Shown here piece by piece: positions 54,878 to 64,000 of a stretch of 64,000 bases of DNA. Source of the DNA: JAHDCJ01 sp039028895 (lineage in GTDB: Bacteria; Bacteroidota; Bacteroidia; Chitinophagales; Saprospiraceae); the NCBI GenBank assembly GCA_039028895.1, contig JBCCHF010000024.1, positions 35,588 through 99,587 on the forward strand, in the 5' to 3' direction. Below the pieces are notes generated by a model. It worked only from the letters and a program-made list of their open reading frames with translations. It did no database searches and was not told the origin of the DNA. A program made the translations under genes and the position numbers. Position 1 is the first letter of the stretch; every line of letters starts with the position of its first letter.

Positions 54878-55566
54878 GATGCATCATTATTGAAGATCAA
54901 CCGCCCGCACAAAGACTTCTTAAAAAATATATAAAAGATATCGGGACTCTTTCTCTTCAGGCTACCTTCTCTGATGCTATTTCGGCTATGGAGTATTTGA
55001 GAAAAGATCCTGTAGATCTTATTTTCCTCGACATCCACTTACCCAAGATTTCTGGAATAGATTTTCTGAAAACAGTCCAAAACCCACCACATGTCATTCT
55101 GACAACCGCATTTACTGACTATGCTTTGGAAAGTTATGAATTCAGTGTTGTCGATTATTTATTGAAGCCATTCTCTTTTCACCGTTTTGTAAAAGCGGTA
55201 AACAAGATTTTGCCCGAAGAAAAATCCACAGATACAGAATCTGCATTCCGAAAGGAAATTTTTATCAAGAGTGGCTATGAACATGTAAAAGTGACCATTG
55301 CGGATATCATTTTCATCAAGTCTGATGCAGATTATACGGAAATTCATCTTCCACTTAAGAAGCTTTTATCTTCCGAGCCATTACGATATTGGCAAGAGGA
55401 ATTGGATGACAAACTGTTTGTCCGGATTCATAAGTCGTATATCATTAATGCTGAACAGATTGTCAAAGTCGTGGGTAACCAGGTTTATCTTGAAAACCAG
55501 TTTGTGACTCCGATAGGAAGAGCCTATAAAGATGCTTTCACCGCAAGGTTTCTGAATACCAGCTAG
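54874..55566 (+). CDS. LytTR-type response regulator
   Basis: The 230-residue regulator has a receiver domain (1-118) with the acidic pair IIEDQ, phosphoacceptor Asp in LIFLDIHLPKISG (near 54), TTAFTDYALESYE and the lysine in YLLKPFS. The LytTR DNA-binding domain (about 130-230) includes YEHVKVTIADIIFIKSDADY and FVRIHKSYIINAEQIVKV. LytTR proteins bind pairs of direct repeats through beta strands. The neighbouring divergent TonB receptor is a candidate target, by position only. Confidence 0.96.
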   Translation: MRCIIIEDQPPAQRLLKKYIKDIGTLSLQATFSDAISAMEYLRKDPVDLIFLDIHLPKISGIDFLKTVQNPPHVILTTAFTDYALESYEFSVVDYLLKPFSFHRFVKAVNKILPEEKSTDTESAFRKEIFIKSGYEHVKVTIADIIFIKSDADYTEIHLPLKKLLSSEPLRYWQEELDDKLFVRIHKSYIINAEQIVKVVGNQVYLENQFVTPIGRAYKDAFTARFLNTS

Positions 55567-55710
55567 TTAAATCATTGGAAATCACCAAAGTGGAAAAGAC
55601 GCCTTTGCGACAAAATCAACCTATAGTTTAAGATTAGTGTAAATTCTGCTTCAGACAGTTGAAATTTGCTTTTCTCTGCGTATTTTCGGTTAAAATTTCT
55701 TGAAAATACT

Positions 55711-58700
55711 ATGAAACGAATTCTATCCTCCGCACTAATCATCTTTTGCGCTATTTTATTCCTTCCCCTTAATACAAATGCACAGGAAGATACGACCTGG
55801 GTTCAGACCCTGACATTCGATGATATCACCCAACGAAGAGGTGTTTGGACCTTTCCCGATGGTAGCGAAACATGGCGTAAAATACTCATGATCTATACGT
55901 TGAAATGCGATCCGGCGACCACTGCCGATGGTTTTGATTGTGGAGAATGGGATTACCTGACCTATAATACGATTCACCACCATACCGGTGATTATGATTC
56001 AGTCAGGCAAGAAACTGGTAGATATTATATGGATGGAGAGTATGTTGATCCGTTGAGGTATGTAGATAGTCCTGTCTATAATTATTATGATGAGGAAAAT
56101 TTCGCCATCAACTATACATCAACCATTTCGGAAAGTGTTCATGGCATTGGCAGTGGAGTAGGTGTAACTGAATTACCTTTCAGAACATCTTCAAAAACAG
56201 CAAGAACCCAACATCTTTGGGCTGCGGCCGAATTGACTGGTGCGGGTATGGCGGCGGGCAGTATTGATAAAATTTCCTTCGACGTAGAAACTGCCGGTTA
56301 TCAATTGGATAATTTGACTATCCGAATGAAACATACATCAGCGAATACGCTCAGTGCATTTGAGTCAGATAATTTCCAGACAGTTTATGATCTCAATTCA
56401 GATATAACGACCACTGGTACCCACACATTTAACCTGACCTACCCATTTAACTGGGATGGTTCTTCCAATATTATCGTAGAATTTGTTTTCGAAAATAACA
56501 CCACAGGCTCTGACAATCTGCTAACCTCTACCGGGACTGGCTTCAATGTGACAGTAGCAAAACCTGGGGTAGATCGTTACCTTGATGTTTTGGAAGGAGA
56601 ATGGGTTGAGATTGCCCTCAACGATTATGATTTTGGAAATGAGATCACTGTTTCTTTCTGGACCAATGGCGATGTGGACCTACTACCTAAAAATACTTCT
56701 GTATTCGAAGCAAGAGATAGTGTTGGAAACCGATTGCTGAATGTGCACCTACCATGGTCAAACAGCCAGATCTATTGGGATGCAGGCACTGAAAGCGGAT
56801 ATGACCGCATTAACCAACCAGCGACAAATTCAGAAATTGAGGGGAACTGGGTACACTGGACCTTCACCAAAAACGCAACCACCGGCTGGATGAGAATCTA
56901 TAAAAATGGTGTTGAGTGGTTGTCAGGCAACAACAGAACCAGAGAGGTCGGGATCGTTAATAGTTTCAGATTAGGTAATTCAGTACTTGGTAACTACACC
57001 TATGCTGGTAAAATTGATGAATTCAGAGTCTGGGACAAAGAACTCGACCAGGCGACCATTGCTGAGTGGATGGATAAAGACCTTGACAACTCACACCCTG
57101 ATATCAATGATTTGGTGGTTTACTATACCTTCAATGATAATGGTACTATAGAAGACAAGTCAGGTAACAACCACCATGGCATGCCTACAAGCGCTGGATT
57201 GGTCAAACCTTACGAGGTTGAAGACGAGTTTCGAAATTTTGTTGTTTCCACGATCAGACCAAACATTGAGTTTACACAAGGAGAATACACTTCGACACTC
57301 ACTCCAATAATTACTTCTGTAACAGAAGAAGTTAGTCCGGTTACGATTGCCGAATATGCTGTTTCCGGAAGGAAATTCGTCATAAATGATATTACATTTG
57401 GTTGGCCAGAAGGTGATACGTATAACTACGATGTAAATGGAAGCATTCAAAATACCATTTCCAATCCGGCTAACGTTGTCATTGTCAATGATTCAATTTT
57501 CTATCATGAATCACCATTCGAAATCATCGACAATTTTGAGATCGGCCGATTCATTACACCTTACGGAATCGGACTTAGCCTTGGCAATGAAGGATTCACC
57601 TGGACCTACGATGTTACCGACTATGCGCATTTACTGAAAGGGGAGGTGGACATGTCTGCTGGCAATAACCAGGAGCTTATCGATGTTAAATTTATGATGA
57701 TTGAAGGAACGCCTCCACGTGAGATTAAGGAAGTGACAAAGATCTGGGGCGATAGAAGGTCCTATTCCTACCATTCTTTGGATGATGATGTTAATCTTTC
57801 AAACGTGACGGTGCCTTTAAACCCTGAAGCTTCTACATTTAAAGTGAGAACACGGCTAACAGGGCATGGTCATAACTCAAATACCGGCTCCTATCCGCAT
57901 TGCTGCGAATGGCGTGATAATACTCATTACTTATATGTCAATGGTGGACAAATCGCTGATTGGCATATCTGGCAAACTCACGATTGTGCGCTTAACCCTG
58001 TTTTTCCGCAAGGCGGAACCTGGTTAGGTTCGAGAGAAGGCTGGTGTCCGGGTGATGTCGTGAAGGATAATGATTTTGAAATCACGCAATATGTTGACGG
58101 TAGTACTATTGACATTGATTATGGAATTACCCCTGTTCCTGTTTTAAACCAGGGAATGGGTAATGGTAATTATGTTGTAGCGATGCAACTCATGCAATAC
58201 GGTGCATTTGAGAGTGAACTGGATGCTGAGCTTTACGATATCATTTCTCCAAATGACAATGATTATTATTCAAGAATGAACCCGATCTGTAATGATCCAA
58301 GGATTGTTATCCGTAATTCAGGTTCTCAAACCCTAACAACCCTGGATATTAATTATTGGGTATCAGGCGGATCAACTGAAACTTATGCATGGACAGGAAA
58401 CCTTGACCCTATGCAAACACAAGAGGTGACACTTCCAATACCTGATGTCAATTTCTGGGTAGGTGATGGAGGTGATGTTTTCTATGTTAATCTTACTTCA
58501 CCAAATGGTGGCACTGATGGCAATACAGCTAATAGCGTTGGTTCATCAAGCTTTGAAGTTCCAAGAATATTCCCATTTGAAGAAGGTGTCAGACTGGAGT
58601 TTAAAACCAATAACAGGCCTTCTGAGAATTCTCTCTGGATTCGTGATATGGATGGCAATGTTGTTCATTCCTGGACTGGTTTATCTGCCAACACCACCTA

Positions 58701-59178
58701 TGACACAATGCTGGAGTTACCAGATGGCTGTTACACTATGGAACTGCTGGATACCGGAAATGACGGATTATCCTACTGGGCAGACCCTGCTGCTGGCGGT
58801 GGTTTTATCAGGTATTGGCACCCTGTTTTCCCACTTGTTATAGAATCATGGGATAGCGAATTTGGTCGCAGCATCCATTTCCCTTTCTTCATGGGTGATT
58901 TTTCAACACCAACAGAGGATATTCTTGATCTGTCTATGTTCACGATTCATCCAAATCCGTCAACAGGCCGCTTTGATGTGGAGATAAACGGGGTATTTGG
59001 ACAAACCAGACTCGAGCTGACAGATGCTTTAGGACAACTTATCCTTTCGGAAAATGCAGACCTTACCGGCATCTACAATAAGACCTTTGATAATCTGGGT
59101 CTTTCCAATGGTGTCTATTTTATGAGTCTGAAAAATGGAGATAATGTTTTGACGAGGAAACTGGTTATTTCGAACTAG
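55711..59178 (+). CDS. PNGase F-related secreted protein with LamG and T9SS domains
   Basis: The ATG at 55711 gives 1155 residues with a signal peptide ending NTNAQ. Segment WRKILMIYTLKCDP and CGEWDYLTYN (about 50-90) recalls PNGase F-related proteins. A LamG/concanavalin-like domain spans about 290-480 (ITVSFWTNGD, KIDEFRVWDKEL, DKSGNNHHG). A further PNGase F-like jelly-roll lies about 665-800, with TRLTGHGHNSNTGSYPHCCEW and HIWQTHDCALNPVFPQGG. The T9SS type A domain is at about 1074-1155 (FTIHPNPSTGRFDVEI). If active it would release N-linked glycans outside the cell; the catalytic acids were not confirmed, so related function is uncertain. Confidence 0.88.
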   Translation: MKRILSSALIIFCAILFLPLNTNAQEDTTWVQTLTFDDITQRRGVWTFPDGSETWRKILMIYTLKCDPATTADGFDCGEWDYLTYNTIHHHTGDYDSVRQETGRYYMDGEYVDPLRYVDSPVYNYYDEENFAINYTSTISESVHGIGSGVGVTELPFRTSSKTARTQHLWAAAELTGAGMAAGSIDKISFDVETAGYQLDNLTIRMKHTSANTLSAFESDNFQTVYDLNSDITTTGTHTFNLTYPFNWDGSSNIIVEFVFENNTTGSDNLLTSTGTGFNVTVAKPGVDRYLDVLEGEWVEIALNDYDFGNEITVSFWTNGDVDLLPKNTSVFEARDSVGNRLLNVHLPWSNSQIYWDAGTESGYDRINQPATNSEIEGNWVHWTFTKNATTGWMRIYKNGVEWLSGNNRTREVGIVNSFRLGNSVLGNYTYAGKIDEFRVWDKELDQATIAEWMDKDLDNSHPDINDLVVYYTFNDNGTIEDKSGNNHHGMPTSAGLVKPYEVEDEFRNFVVSTIRPNIEFTQGEYTSTLTPIITSVTEEVSPVTIAEYAVSGRKFVINDITFGWPEGDTYNYDVNGSIQNTISNPANVVIVNDSIFYHESPFEIIDNFEIGRFITPYGIGLSLGNEGFTWTYDVTDYAHLLKGEVDMSAGNNQELIDVKFMMIEGTPPREIKEVTKIWGDRRSYSYHSLDDDVNLSNVTVPLNPEASTFKVRTRLTGHGHNSNTGSYPHCCEWRDNTHYLYVNGGQIADWHIWQTHDCALNPVFPQGGTWLGSREGWCPGDVVKDNDFEITQYVDGSTIDIDYGITPVPVLNQGMGNGNYVVAMQLMQYGAFESELDAELYDIISPNDNDYYSRMNPICNDPRIVIRNSGSQTLTTLDINYWVSGGSTETYAWTGNLDPMQTQEVTLPIPDVNFWVGDGGDVFYVNLTSPNGGTDGNTANSVGSSSFEVPRIFPFEEGVRLEFKTNNRPSENSLWIRDMDGNVVHSWTGLSANTTYDTMLELPDGCYTMELLDTGNDGLSYWADPAAGGGFIRYWHPVFPLVIESWDSEFGRSIHFPFFMGDFSTPTEDILDLSMFTIHPNPSTGRFDVEINGVFGQTRLELTDALGQLILSENADLTGIYNKTFDNLGLSNGVYFMSLKNGDNVLTRKLVISN

Positions 59179-59296
59179 AAAGACCTCGTGAATATATAGG
59201 TTTGGAACACCTGTTTTGCAAGAAAAGCAAATGACAGAATGAAAGTCATTGATTTTTCCTAAAATTGCCCCATTTTAGCATAAAAATCAGCCCCAA

Positions 59297-60952
59297 ATGT
59301 CTGTTAATAGAATACTACGATGCTTTATTGCATGCCTAATATTTCCTTTGTCTGTTATCGCACAGGAAGATTTGCCTGATACTACATTGACTTCTCCTTA
59401 CGATGTGGTCTATACACACCTGCATTATCTTCAGCCTGAGAATCGTGATGTAGATATAGCCGCCAAAACTATTTATGGATTTGACGATCCCAAAGTTGCC
59501 AGGGAGATTGCGGTCAGGATCAAACAAGTGCTGGATGGCAAAGGCCTTTATGTCAGGTTGAACACCATTCCGAAAGATTCGCTTTATCGTGATTCAGTAA
59601 CCAATAAAGCAGAATTTGTACTGTTTCCGTCTAATTTGCCCGAAGTCTCTATCGAGAAGGTTGGCCGTAAGTGGTATTATTCGCAGAGAACGGTTGATCT
59701 GATTGGCGAAACTCACCGAAAACTTTTCCCATATGGCAGCAGTGTCTTGATGAATCTGGCACCAAAGTTTGGGGCTTCAAAGATTCTTGGTTTAGCTGTT
59801 TGGCAGTACCTCGGGTTTTTGATTATCCTATTGGGAAGTATTATTTTGTACAAGATATTCAGTTGGATATTGCGCGGCCTAATCAACCTCACGACCTCTA
59901 CTAATCTGAAAGAACATCTTGATCCCAAGGTTATTTGGGGTATTGCCAGGGTGCTGAGTCTTTTAGCCATATTGAATCTGGTGAAAACTTTTGTGCCTGC
60001 TTTATTGCTGCCCATCCAGTTGTCTTCCTTCCTGGTTTTGGCTTTGAAAATTGCAGGTATCGTGTTCGTCGTCGTATTAGCGTTACGACTTGTGGACTTT
60101 GTTATGGGCTATTTTGATTCCCTGACAGACAGGACAGAAAGTAAACTCGACGACCAACTTTTGCCAATTATCAGGAAGTTCCTTCAAGTTCTTTTTGTAA
60201 CTGCTGGAATTATCCAGGGCTTACGCGCATTGGACGTCAACGTTACTGCGTTGATTGCCGGGGTTTCTATTGGTGGTCTTGCCTTAGCTCTTGCAGCACA
60301 GGATACAGTTAAAAACCTGATTGGTTCGTTTATGATCTTTTTGGATCAGCCATTTCAGATTGGTGATTACATCCAAATTGGCTCAATTGCTGGTGTTGTC
60401 GAAGAAGTAGGCATGAGATCTACAAGGCTTCGAGGTGGTGATACTGCAGTGCACACCGTTCCAAACGGGAATTTGGCCAATATGATGGTTAAGAATCTTG
60501 GAGTGAGAACATTTCGGCAATACAGAGTTAGTCTAGGCATCACCTACGACACACCACCCATGATGATTGATAAATTCATTGAAGGGATTCGAGAAATAGT
60601 ATTGGCCCACCCAGGTACTCGAAAAGAAGGTTGGCAGGTACATCTCAATGAGTTTGCAGCTTCATCACTCAATATCATGATAAGTGGGCATTTTGATGTA
60701 GAGACTTACGCAGATGAACTGTCATCCAGACACCAGATTATGATCGGAATTCTCAAATTGGCTGAAGGATTAAATGTACGATTGGCTTTTCCTTCTCAAA
60801 CACTTTATATCGAAGAATTTCCTGAAAAGAAAAACTCAAAAGCATCTCATGAAAAAGACCCCGCCAAAATTGAGGAACAGATAAACGAGATTTTGGAGAA
60901 ATACCGGGAGGAAGTCAATCAGCCGAAGGAAAACCCTGAAGATGAAGTCTAA
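59297..60952 (+). CDS. MscS family mechanosensitive ion channel
   Basis: The 551-residue protein has a signal peptide (ending VIAQ), an N-terminal periplasmic region of about 150 residues, then about four to five membrane helices (150-345). The pore-lining helix TM3 appears as GVSIGGLALALAAQDTVKNLIGS, given in part as SIGGLALALAAQDT, followed by the beta domain QPFQIGDYIQIGSIAGVVEEVG and VPNGNLANMMVKN. The C-terminal tail is charged and helical. It opens under membrane tension and protects from osmotic downshift. It overlaps the glycosyltransferase gene by 11 bp. Confidence 0.95.
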   Translation: MSVNRILRCFIACLIFPLSVIAQEDLPDTTLTSPYDVVYTHLHYLQPENRDVDIAAKTIYGFDDPKVAREIAVRIKQVLDGKGLYVRLNTIPKDSLYRDSVTNKAEFVLFPSNLPEVSIEKVGRKWYYSQRTVDLIGETHRKLFPYGSSVLMNLAPKFGASKILGLAVWQYLGFLIILLGSIILYKIFSWILRGLINLTTSTNLKEHLDPKVIWGIARVLSLLAILNLVKTFVPALLLPIQLSSFLVLALKIAGIVFVVVLALRLVDFVMGYFDSLTDRTESKLDDQLLPIIRKFLQVLFVTAGIIQGLRALDVNVTALIAGVSIGGLALALAAQDTVKNLIGSFMIFLDQPFQIGDYIQIGSIAGVVEEVGMRSTRLRGGDTAVHTVPNGNLANMMVKNLGVRTFRQYRVSLGITYDTPPMMIDKFIEGIREIVLAHPGTRKEGWQVHLNEFAASSLNIMISGHFDVETYADELSSRHQIMIGILKLAEGLNVRLAFPSQTLYIEEFPEKKNSKASHEKDPAKIEEQINEILEKYREEVNQPKENPEDEV

Positions 60953-62465
60953 CCATCGGTTATTGGTTTATTCTTTTTTTGCTATTATTTGCGCAATTCC
61001 AATTTTTTGGAACCTTGGCGAAATGGAGCTCCAGATGTGGGATGAATCGCGAAATGCGGTCAACGCCCAGGAGATGCTGGAGAACGGTAATATTTTGGTT
61101 CGCCATTTCAACGGATCTCCTGATATTTGGGAAACCAAGCCCCCTTTATTGGTTTGGTCTCAAGCCATCTCCATTTGGCTATTTGGCAATAATGCATTTG
61201 CTGTAAGGTTGCCAAGTGCGTTAGCTGCAATAGGCACGGTACTGCTGATTTTCTGGTTTTTTGAAAGCGAATGGAAAGATATGTTTGGGGCGGTCAGTGC
61301 AGGACTTGTTCTTGTTACTTCAGAAGGGTATATGACGACTCATGTTGCAAGAACTGGCGATCATGACGCAATGCTTACGTTTTTCTTGTTTGCAACGATC
61401 TTTTTTGTTTATCGGTCGGTTGTCCATAATAATTATCGAAATCTCAATCCGGGCATTGCCATCCTTGCGGTATTACTTGCCTTTTTTACCAAGAGTATAG
61501 TTGGTTTGTTATTTCTTCCTGGCATTTTTCTTTTCATCCTTTGGGGGAAGAAATTGAAGCAGGTGTTAACCAATAAATGGTTTTATCTGGGTATTTGTGG
61601 TTTCTTTGGCATTATTTGTCTCTACTATTTCCTCGCGGAACAAATGAACCCGGGCTTTGTGAAGTTAGTCTGGGATAACGAATATTTACCGAGATATCTC
61701 AATACCTCGGAAAACTACGCTTACAACAAACCTGATCATCCTTTTTATTATTTAAATATTATCGCAGGCGAATCTTTTTCCTTTTGGGTTTACTGGATTC
61801 CTGTGAGTTTTCTTCTTGTTTTTTGGAAGTATGGTAAAGCCTATCGGCCTTTTATCTTTCTTGCGCTATTTGTCGGGGTCTCTTTTTTCATAATCATTTC
61901 TGTGGGCTCAGTTAATCGCTGGTATGCTGCCCCTTTATTTCCAATTATGTCGATGTTGGTCGGGATGGCCCTTTCAATAATCTACCATGGTATTTTAAAA
62001 GCCTTAAAAGGGAAACCTAATTTATTGCGTTATCCAGCTTTACTTGGATTGCCGCTCATTCTTTTTTTCCTTCCTGTAAAATCCATTTTTACTTATATGG
62101 ATAATCTGGGAGGGAAAGATGTATCACTCAGATATGGTAAATGCATTGAACAATTAAGGCAGTCCAATCCTGAAATAACGTCTATGGATATTCTTCATGA
62201 GCACTATAATGCCACGGCCATGTTCTATCAAAAAGGATTTGAGAAAGACGATAACTTTAATGTCAACCTGTTATGCCAGAATTATCAACATCGTGTAAAG
62301 TTATGGGAGGATTGCACATTGGAAAATGTGCAAGATAAATCAACAGTTATTGCCTGTCAGACAAAAATGCAAAACTTACTGACAGAAACTTTTGAAGTAA
62401 CTACTATTTCAGAATACGAAATGTGTAAAGTATTCCAGATTGAAAAAAAGAAACCGGATCAATAG
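60942..62465 (+). CDS. ArnT/GT39-GT83-like membrane glycosyltransferase
   Basis: The 507-residue protein has about eleven to twelve membrane segments. The first periplasmic loop carries MWDESRNAVNAQEML, the acidic motif of GT-C glycosyltransferases, then WETKPPLLVWSQA and ARTGDHDAML, common to ArnT and related lipid-linked sugar transferases. It would move a sugar from polyprenyl phosphate to lipid A, a glycan or protein; donor and acceptor are unknown. It overlaps the MscS gene (ATG at 60942 inside its last codons), so they are likely co-translated. Confidence 0.9.
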   Translation: MKSNHRLLVYSFFAIICAIPIFWNLGEMELQMWDESRNAVNAQEMLENGNILVRHFNGSPDIWETKPPLLVWSQAISIWLFGNNAFAVRLPSALAAIGTVLLIFWFFESEWKDMFGAVSAGLVLVTSEGYMTTHVARTGDHDAMLTFFLFATIFFVYRSVVHNNYRNLNPGIAILAVLLAFFTKSIVGLLFLPGIFLFILWGKKLKQVLTNKWFYLGICGFFGIICLYYFLAEQMNPGFVKLVWDNEYLPRYLNTSENYAYNKPDHPFYYLNIIAGESFSFWVYWIPVSFLLVFWKYGKAYRPFIFLALFVGVSFFIIISVGSVNRWYAAPLFPIMSMLVGMALSIIYHGILKALKGKPNLLRYPALLGLPLILFFLPVKSIFTYMDNLGGKDVSLRYGKCIEQLRQSNPEITSMDILHEHYNATAMFYQKGFEKDDNFNVNLLCQNYQHRVKLWEDCTLENVQDKSTVIACQTKMQNLLTETFEVTTISEYEMCKVFQIEKKKPDQ

Positions 62466-62501
62466 GCTCGACCCGGTCTCCAATCAAAATAGATTCTTGA
62501 A

Positions 62502-63551
62502 TTAGAATTTCGGACAACGCAATTCCCCACGAGATTGAGGAGGATGCGTGTACTTAAAGGATAATTCAAATGCACCCCGTCGATTAGACGCTGCAATAAG
62601 CGTCGACGTATTAATATCATAACTGGCAATGATCTGGAACCGTTCAATTTCAATTCCTGCGGTAACTGCTACTGCGTCTGTTCCAATACCATTACCATAT
62701 TTGCCAACCACACGGCCCCAGAGCCCTGCTCTTAAAGCCACTGTATTCCAGTCGTTATTTCTGTATCTTAAGTTAGCCCCTGCCATGATTTCCATTGAAG
62801 GACCTTGCTTCATAAACATTCCCGCAGGCAAAACGCTCAGGTAATCACCTAAAGGAATTTCTCCTCCAACGATACCTGAAAATTTCACCAGAAGACTTTC
62901 GGTTTGATTATCATAAAATGAAATATCAGGAGCATTGATATGGTGTGCGGAAGCCCCCACGTAAATACTCTGCCTTTCATCGAAAATAGCATACCAAAGT
63001 AGTCCGGCATTGATATCGACATAAGCACGACTTTGTTGTCCAAAATTTTCCCCAGAAGGAAGGTTTGGATTGAAAGCATCGCCGTCAAATTGTAAACTGA
63101 ATCGCATAGCATCCCAGTTCACGCCGTGTTGTCCTAAGCCTAGTTGAGCTCCTGCGACGAGATATTGTGCTGTTCCCCACCTTGAATTTCCTGATAATTG
63201 TTTAAGGTAGGAAATGGACAAATGCCCCTGGGTAAGGTTAAATTCGCTTTCTCCTGCTTGATCACTCAGGATATGTATGCCTACTGAAACATAATCCTTA
63301 CCAATGCCAAAAAAGCGCATGTCAAAACCTGCAGCATAAGTTCTGAATGCATTTGATCCAAAAACAGATGACCACTGGTTACGATAGTTGGCTACTAACC
63401 TGAAGCTACCACTGTAAACCCCTGTCAAAGCAGGATTTAAATGCATCGGGGCATGGGAAAACTGTGTAAAATGAGGGTCCTGGGCCTGAACAGAGCCAAT
63501 CCCAATGAGCATAAATGCTCCTAAAACGATACTTAGTAAACGTTTTTTCAT
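62502..63551 (-). CDS. PorP/SprF family type IX secretion membrane protein
   Basis: The 349-residue protein has a signal peptide ending SVQAQ and the diagnostic first strand FTQFSHAPMHLNPALTG. Further family motifs are RLVANYRNQWSSVFG, SYLKQLSGNSRWG, and a C-terminal barrel with RGAFELSFKYTHPP and a final aromatic residue. SprF-type barrels work with large gliding or adhesin proteins that end in type B sorting domains, fitting the partial gene 31 bp upstream on the same strand. Confidence 0.95.
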   Translation of the reverse strand: MKKRLLSIVLGAFMLIGIGSVQAQDPHFTQFSHAPMHLNPALTGVYSGSFRLVANYRNQWSSVFGSNAFRTYAAGFDMRFFGIGKDYVSVGIHILSDQAGESEFNLTQGHLSISYLKQLSGNSRWGTAQYLVAGAQLGLGQHGVNWDAMRFSLQFDGDAFNPNLPSGENFGQQSRAYVDINAGLLWYAIFDERQSIYVGASAHHINAPDISFYDNQTESLLVKFSGIVGGEIPLGDYLSVLPAGMFMKQGPSMEIMAGANLRYRNNDWNTVALRAGLWGRVVGKYGNGIGTDAVAVTAGIEIERFQIIASYDINTSTLIAASNRRGAFELSFKYTHPPQSRGELRCPKF

Positions 63552-63582
63552 GATGTTGAATTTTACTTAATAGTCATTCTCC

Positions 63583-64000
63583 TTATCGGAGTAATGTCAC
63601 ACTTCCTTTAAACAATTCTATAGTTCCGTCGGAGAATTCTATTTCTGCATACCAGGCAAACACACCCGGGTTCATTTCTTTTCCATTCAAGGTACCATCC
63701 CAGCCAATTTCTGGTACATTTAGAGGCGTCAGTCTTGATTCAAAGACATTTTCTCCCCAGCGATCAAAAACTCGGAATATCCTGACTCTTTCAGTTCCTC
63801 TACCTCCTTGTACAAAGAAGAAGTCATTGGCACCATCGTTATTCGGTGTAAATGCGTTGGCCACAAATACTCTTTCTACCTTAACGACCTGTACCCTCAC
63901 TTCATCAGTAGCGATACAACCATTCTCATTGGTTGCGGTCACTACATACACCACATCAAACTCAGGCTTGACCCACGGTGAGTCACAATCTCTGCAACTC
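63583..64000 (-). CDS. C-terminal part of a gliding/adhesin-type protein with T9SS type B sorting domain (5' end outside window)
   Basis: The frame is open to the right edge (139 codons visible). The visible part begins in a Cys-containing Ig/PKD-like repeat (SCRDCDSPWVKPEF, VVTATNENGCIATDEV) and ends in a gliding-motility-type CHU_C domain: VFVANAFTPNNDGANDFF, IRVFDRWGENVFE is read as IFRVFDRWGENVFES, GWDGTLNGKEMNPGVFAWY and the final GSVTLLR. This type B sorting domain depends on a PorP/SprF partner, encoded immediately downstream. The full protein is probably very large. Confidence 0.93.
   Translation of the reverse strand, partial: SCRDCDSPWVKPEFDVVYVVTATNENGCIATDEVRVQVVKVERVFVANAFTPNNDGANDFFFVQGGRGTERVRIFRVFDRWGENVFESRLTPLNVPEIGWDGTLNGKEMNPGVFAWYAEIEFSDGTIELFKGSVTLLR

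Noticed and set aside
1..64000. CRISPR arrays, insertion sequences, prophage, tRNA or rRNA genes
   Set aside because: No regularly spaced repeats, transposase or integrase domains, phage structural proteins or cloverleaf-like stretches were recognised on reading the gaps; this was by eye, so a short tRNA could be missed.

Overview
The window comes from the chromosome of a marine or environmental member of the Bacteroidota, most likely a Saprospiraceae-type (Lewinella/Haliscomenobacter-like) organism. The evidence is several secreted proteins ending in type IX secretion (T9SS) sorting domains, a PorP/SprF-family protein beside a gliding-type C-terminal domain, a T9SS plug-type protein, a FecI/FecR-type sigma/anti-sigma pair, a TonB-dependent receptor of the Bacteroidetes beta-barrel type, a LytTR two-component pair, and -7 boxes of the form TANNTTTG. 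The genus is an inference; no rRNA or tRNA gene was seen.

Layout. 1-1541 (minus): ECF sigma factor and the partial FecR anti-sigma factor. 1687-9407 (plus): an unusual Clp-like AAA+ ATPase, a large metalloprotease/propeller/beta-barrel protein, and a glycine-rich T9SS cargo. 9421-14001: START-domain protein, a membrane-anchored LAS-type peptidase, a ThiE/TenI-like protein, a small membrane protein, an atypical pyruvate kinase and a Nudix hydrolase. 14226-24069 (mainly plus): a hypothetical gene, era, der, rfbC, rfbD, a secreted PhoD phosphatase, apbE, a lipoprotein, a sulfotransferase, an NqrM-like gene on the minus strand, and mazG. 24363-27861 (minus): WG-repeat protein, queG, secreted esterase. 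28087-33818 (plus): MsbA-type ABC exporter, membrane protein, Gfo/Idh oxidoreductase, lipoprotein and a polyprenyl-phosphate sugar transferase. 33866-37862 (minus): transglutaminase-like protein, GPH-type MFS transporter, T9SS plug-type protein. 37980-47761: methyltransferase (plus), then minus-strand DUF1361, two LolA-like genes, ftsK, an AlgX/AlgJ-like and AlgI-like O-acetylation pair, and terC. 48166-51141 (plus): sugar MFS transporter and GH32 fructosidase. 51261-55566: TonB-dependent receptor (minus) divergent from a LytS/LytR-type pair (plus). 55711-62465 (plus): large PNGase F-related T9SS protein, MscS channel, ArnT-like glycosyltransferase. 62502-64000 (minus): PorP/SprF protein and the 3' end of a large adhesin-type protein.

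How the genes fit together. Most of the window is core or housekeeping content (Era, Der, MazG, QueG, FtsK, LolA, pyruvate kinase, ApbE) mixed with envelope functions: outer-membrane lipoprotein transport, surface polysaccharide initiation and O-acetylation, lipid/polysaccharide export, and T9SS export of surface enzymes (phosphatase, esterase, PNGase F-like). The transporter/GH32 pair looks like a small fructan or sucrose utilisation unit without SusC/SusD neighbours. No prophage, insertion sequence, CRISPR array or defence island was recognised. The most unusual item is the Clp-like ATPase at 1687-3945: its first AAA module has lost the Walker B glutamate and the arginine-finger motif and its second module lacks the GYVG pore loop, yet it keeps an IGF tripeptide at the ClpP-docking position. 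Other items worth following are the Nudix gene without any standard start codon, the pyruvate kinase lacking its C-terminal domain, and a perfect 17-bp inverted repeat in the terC/transporter divergent region.
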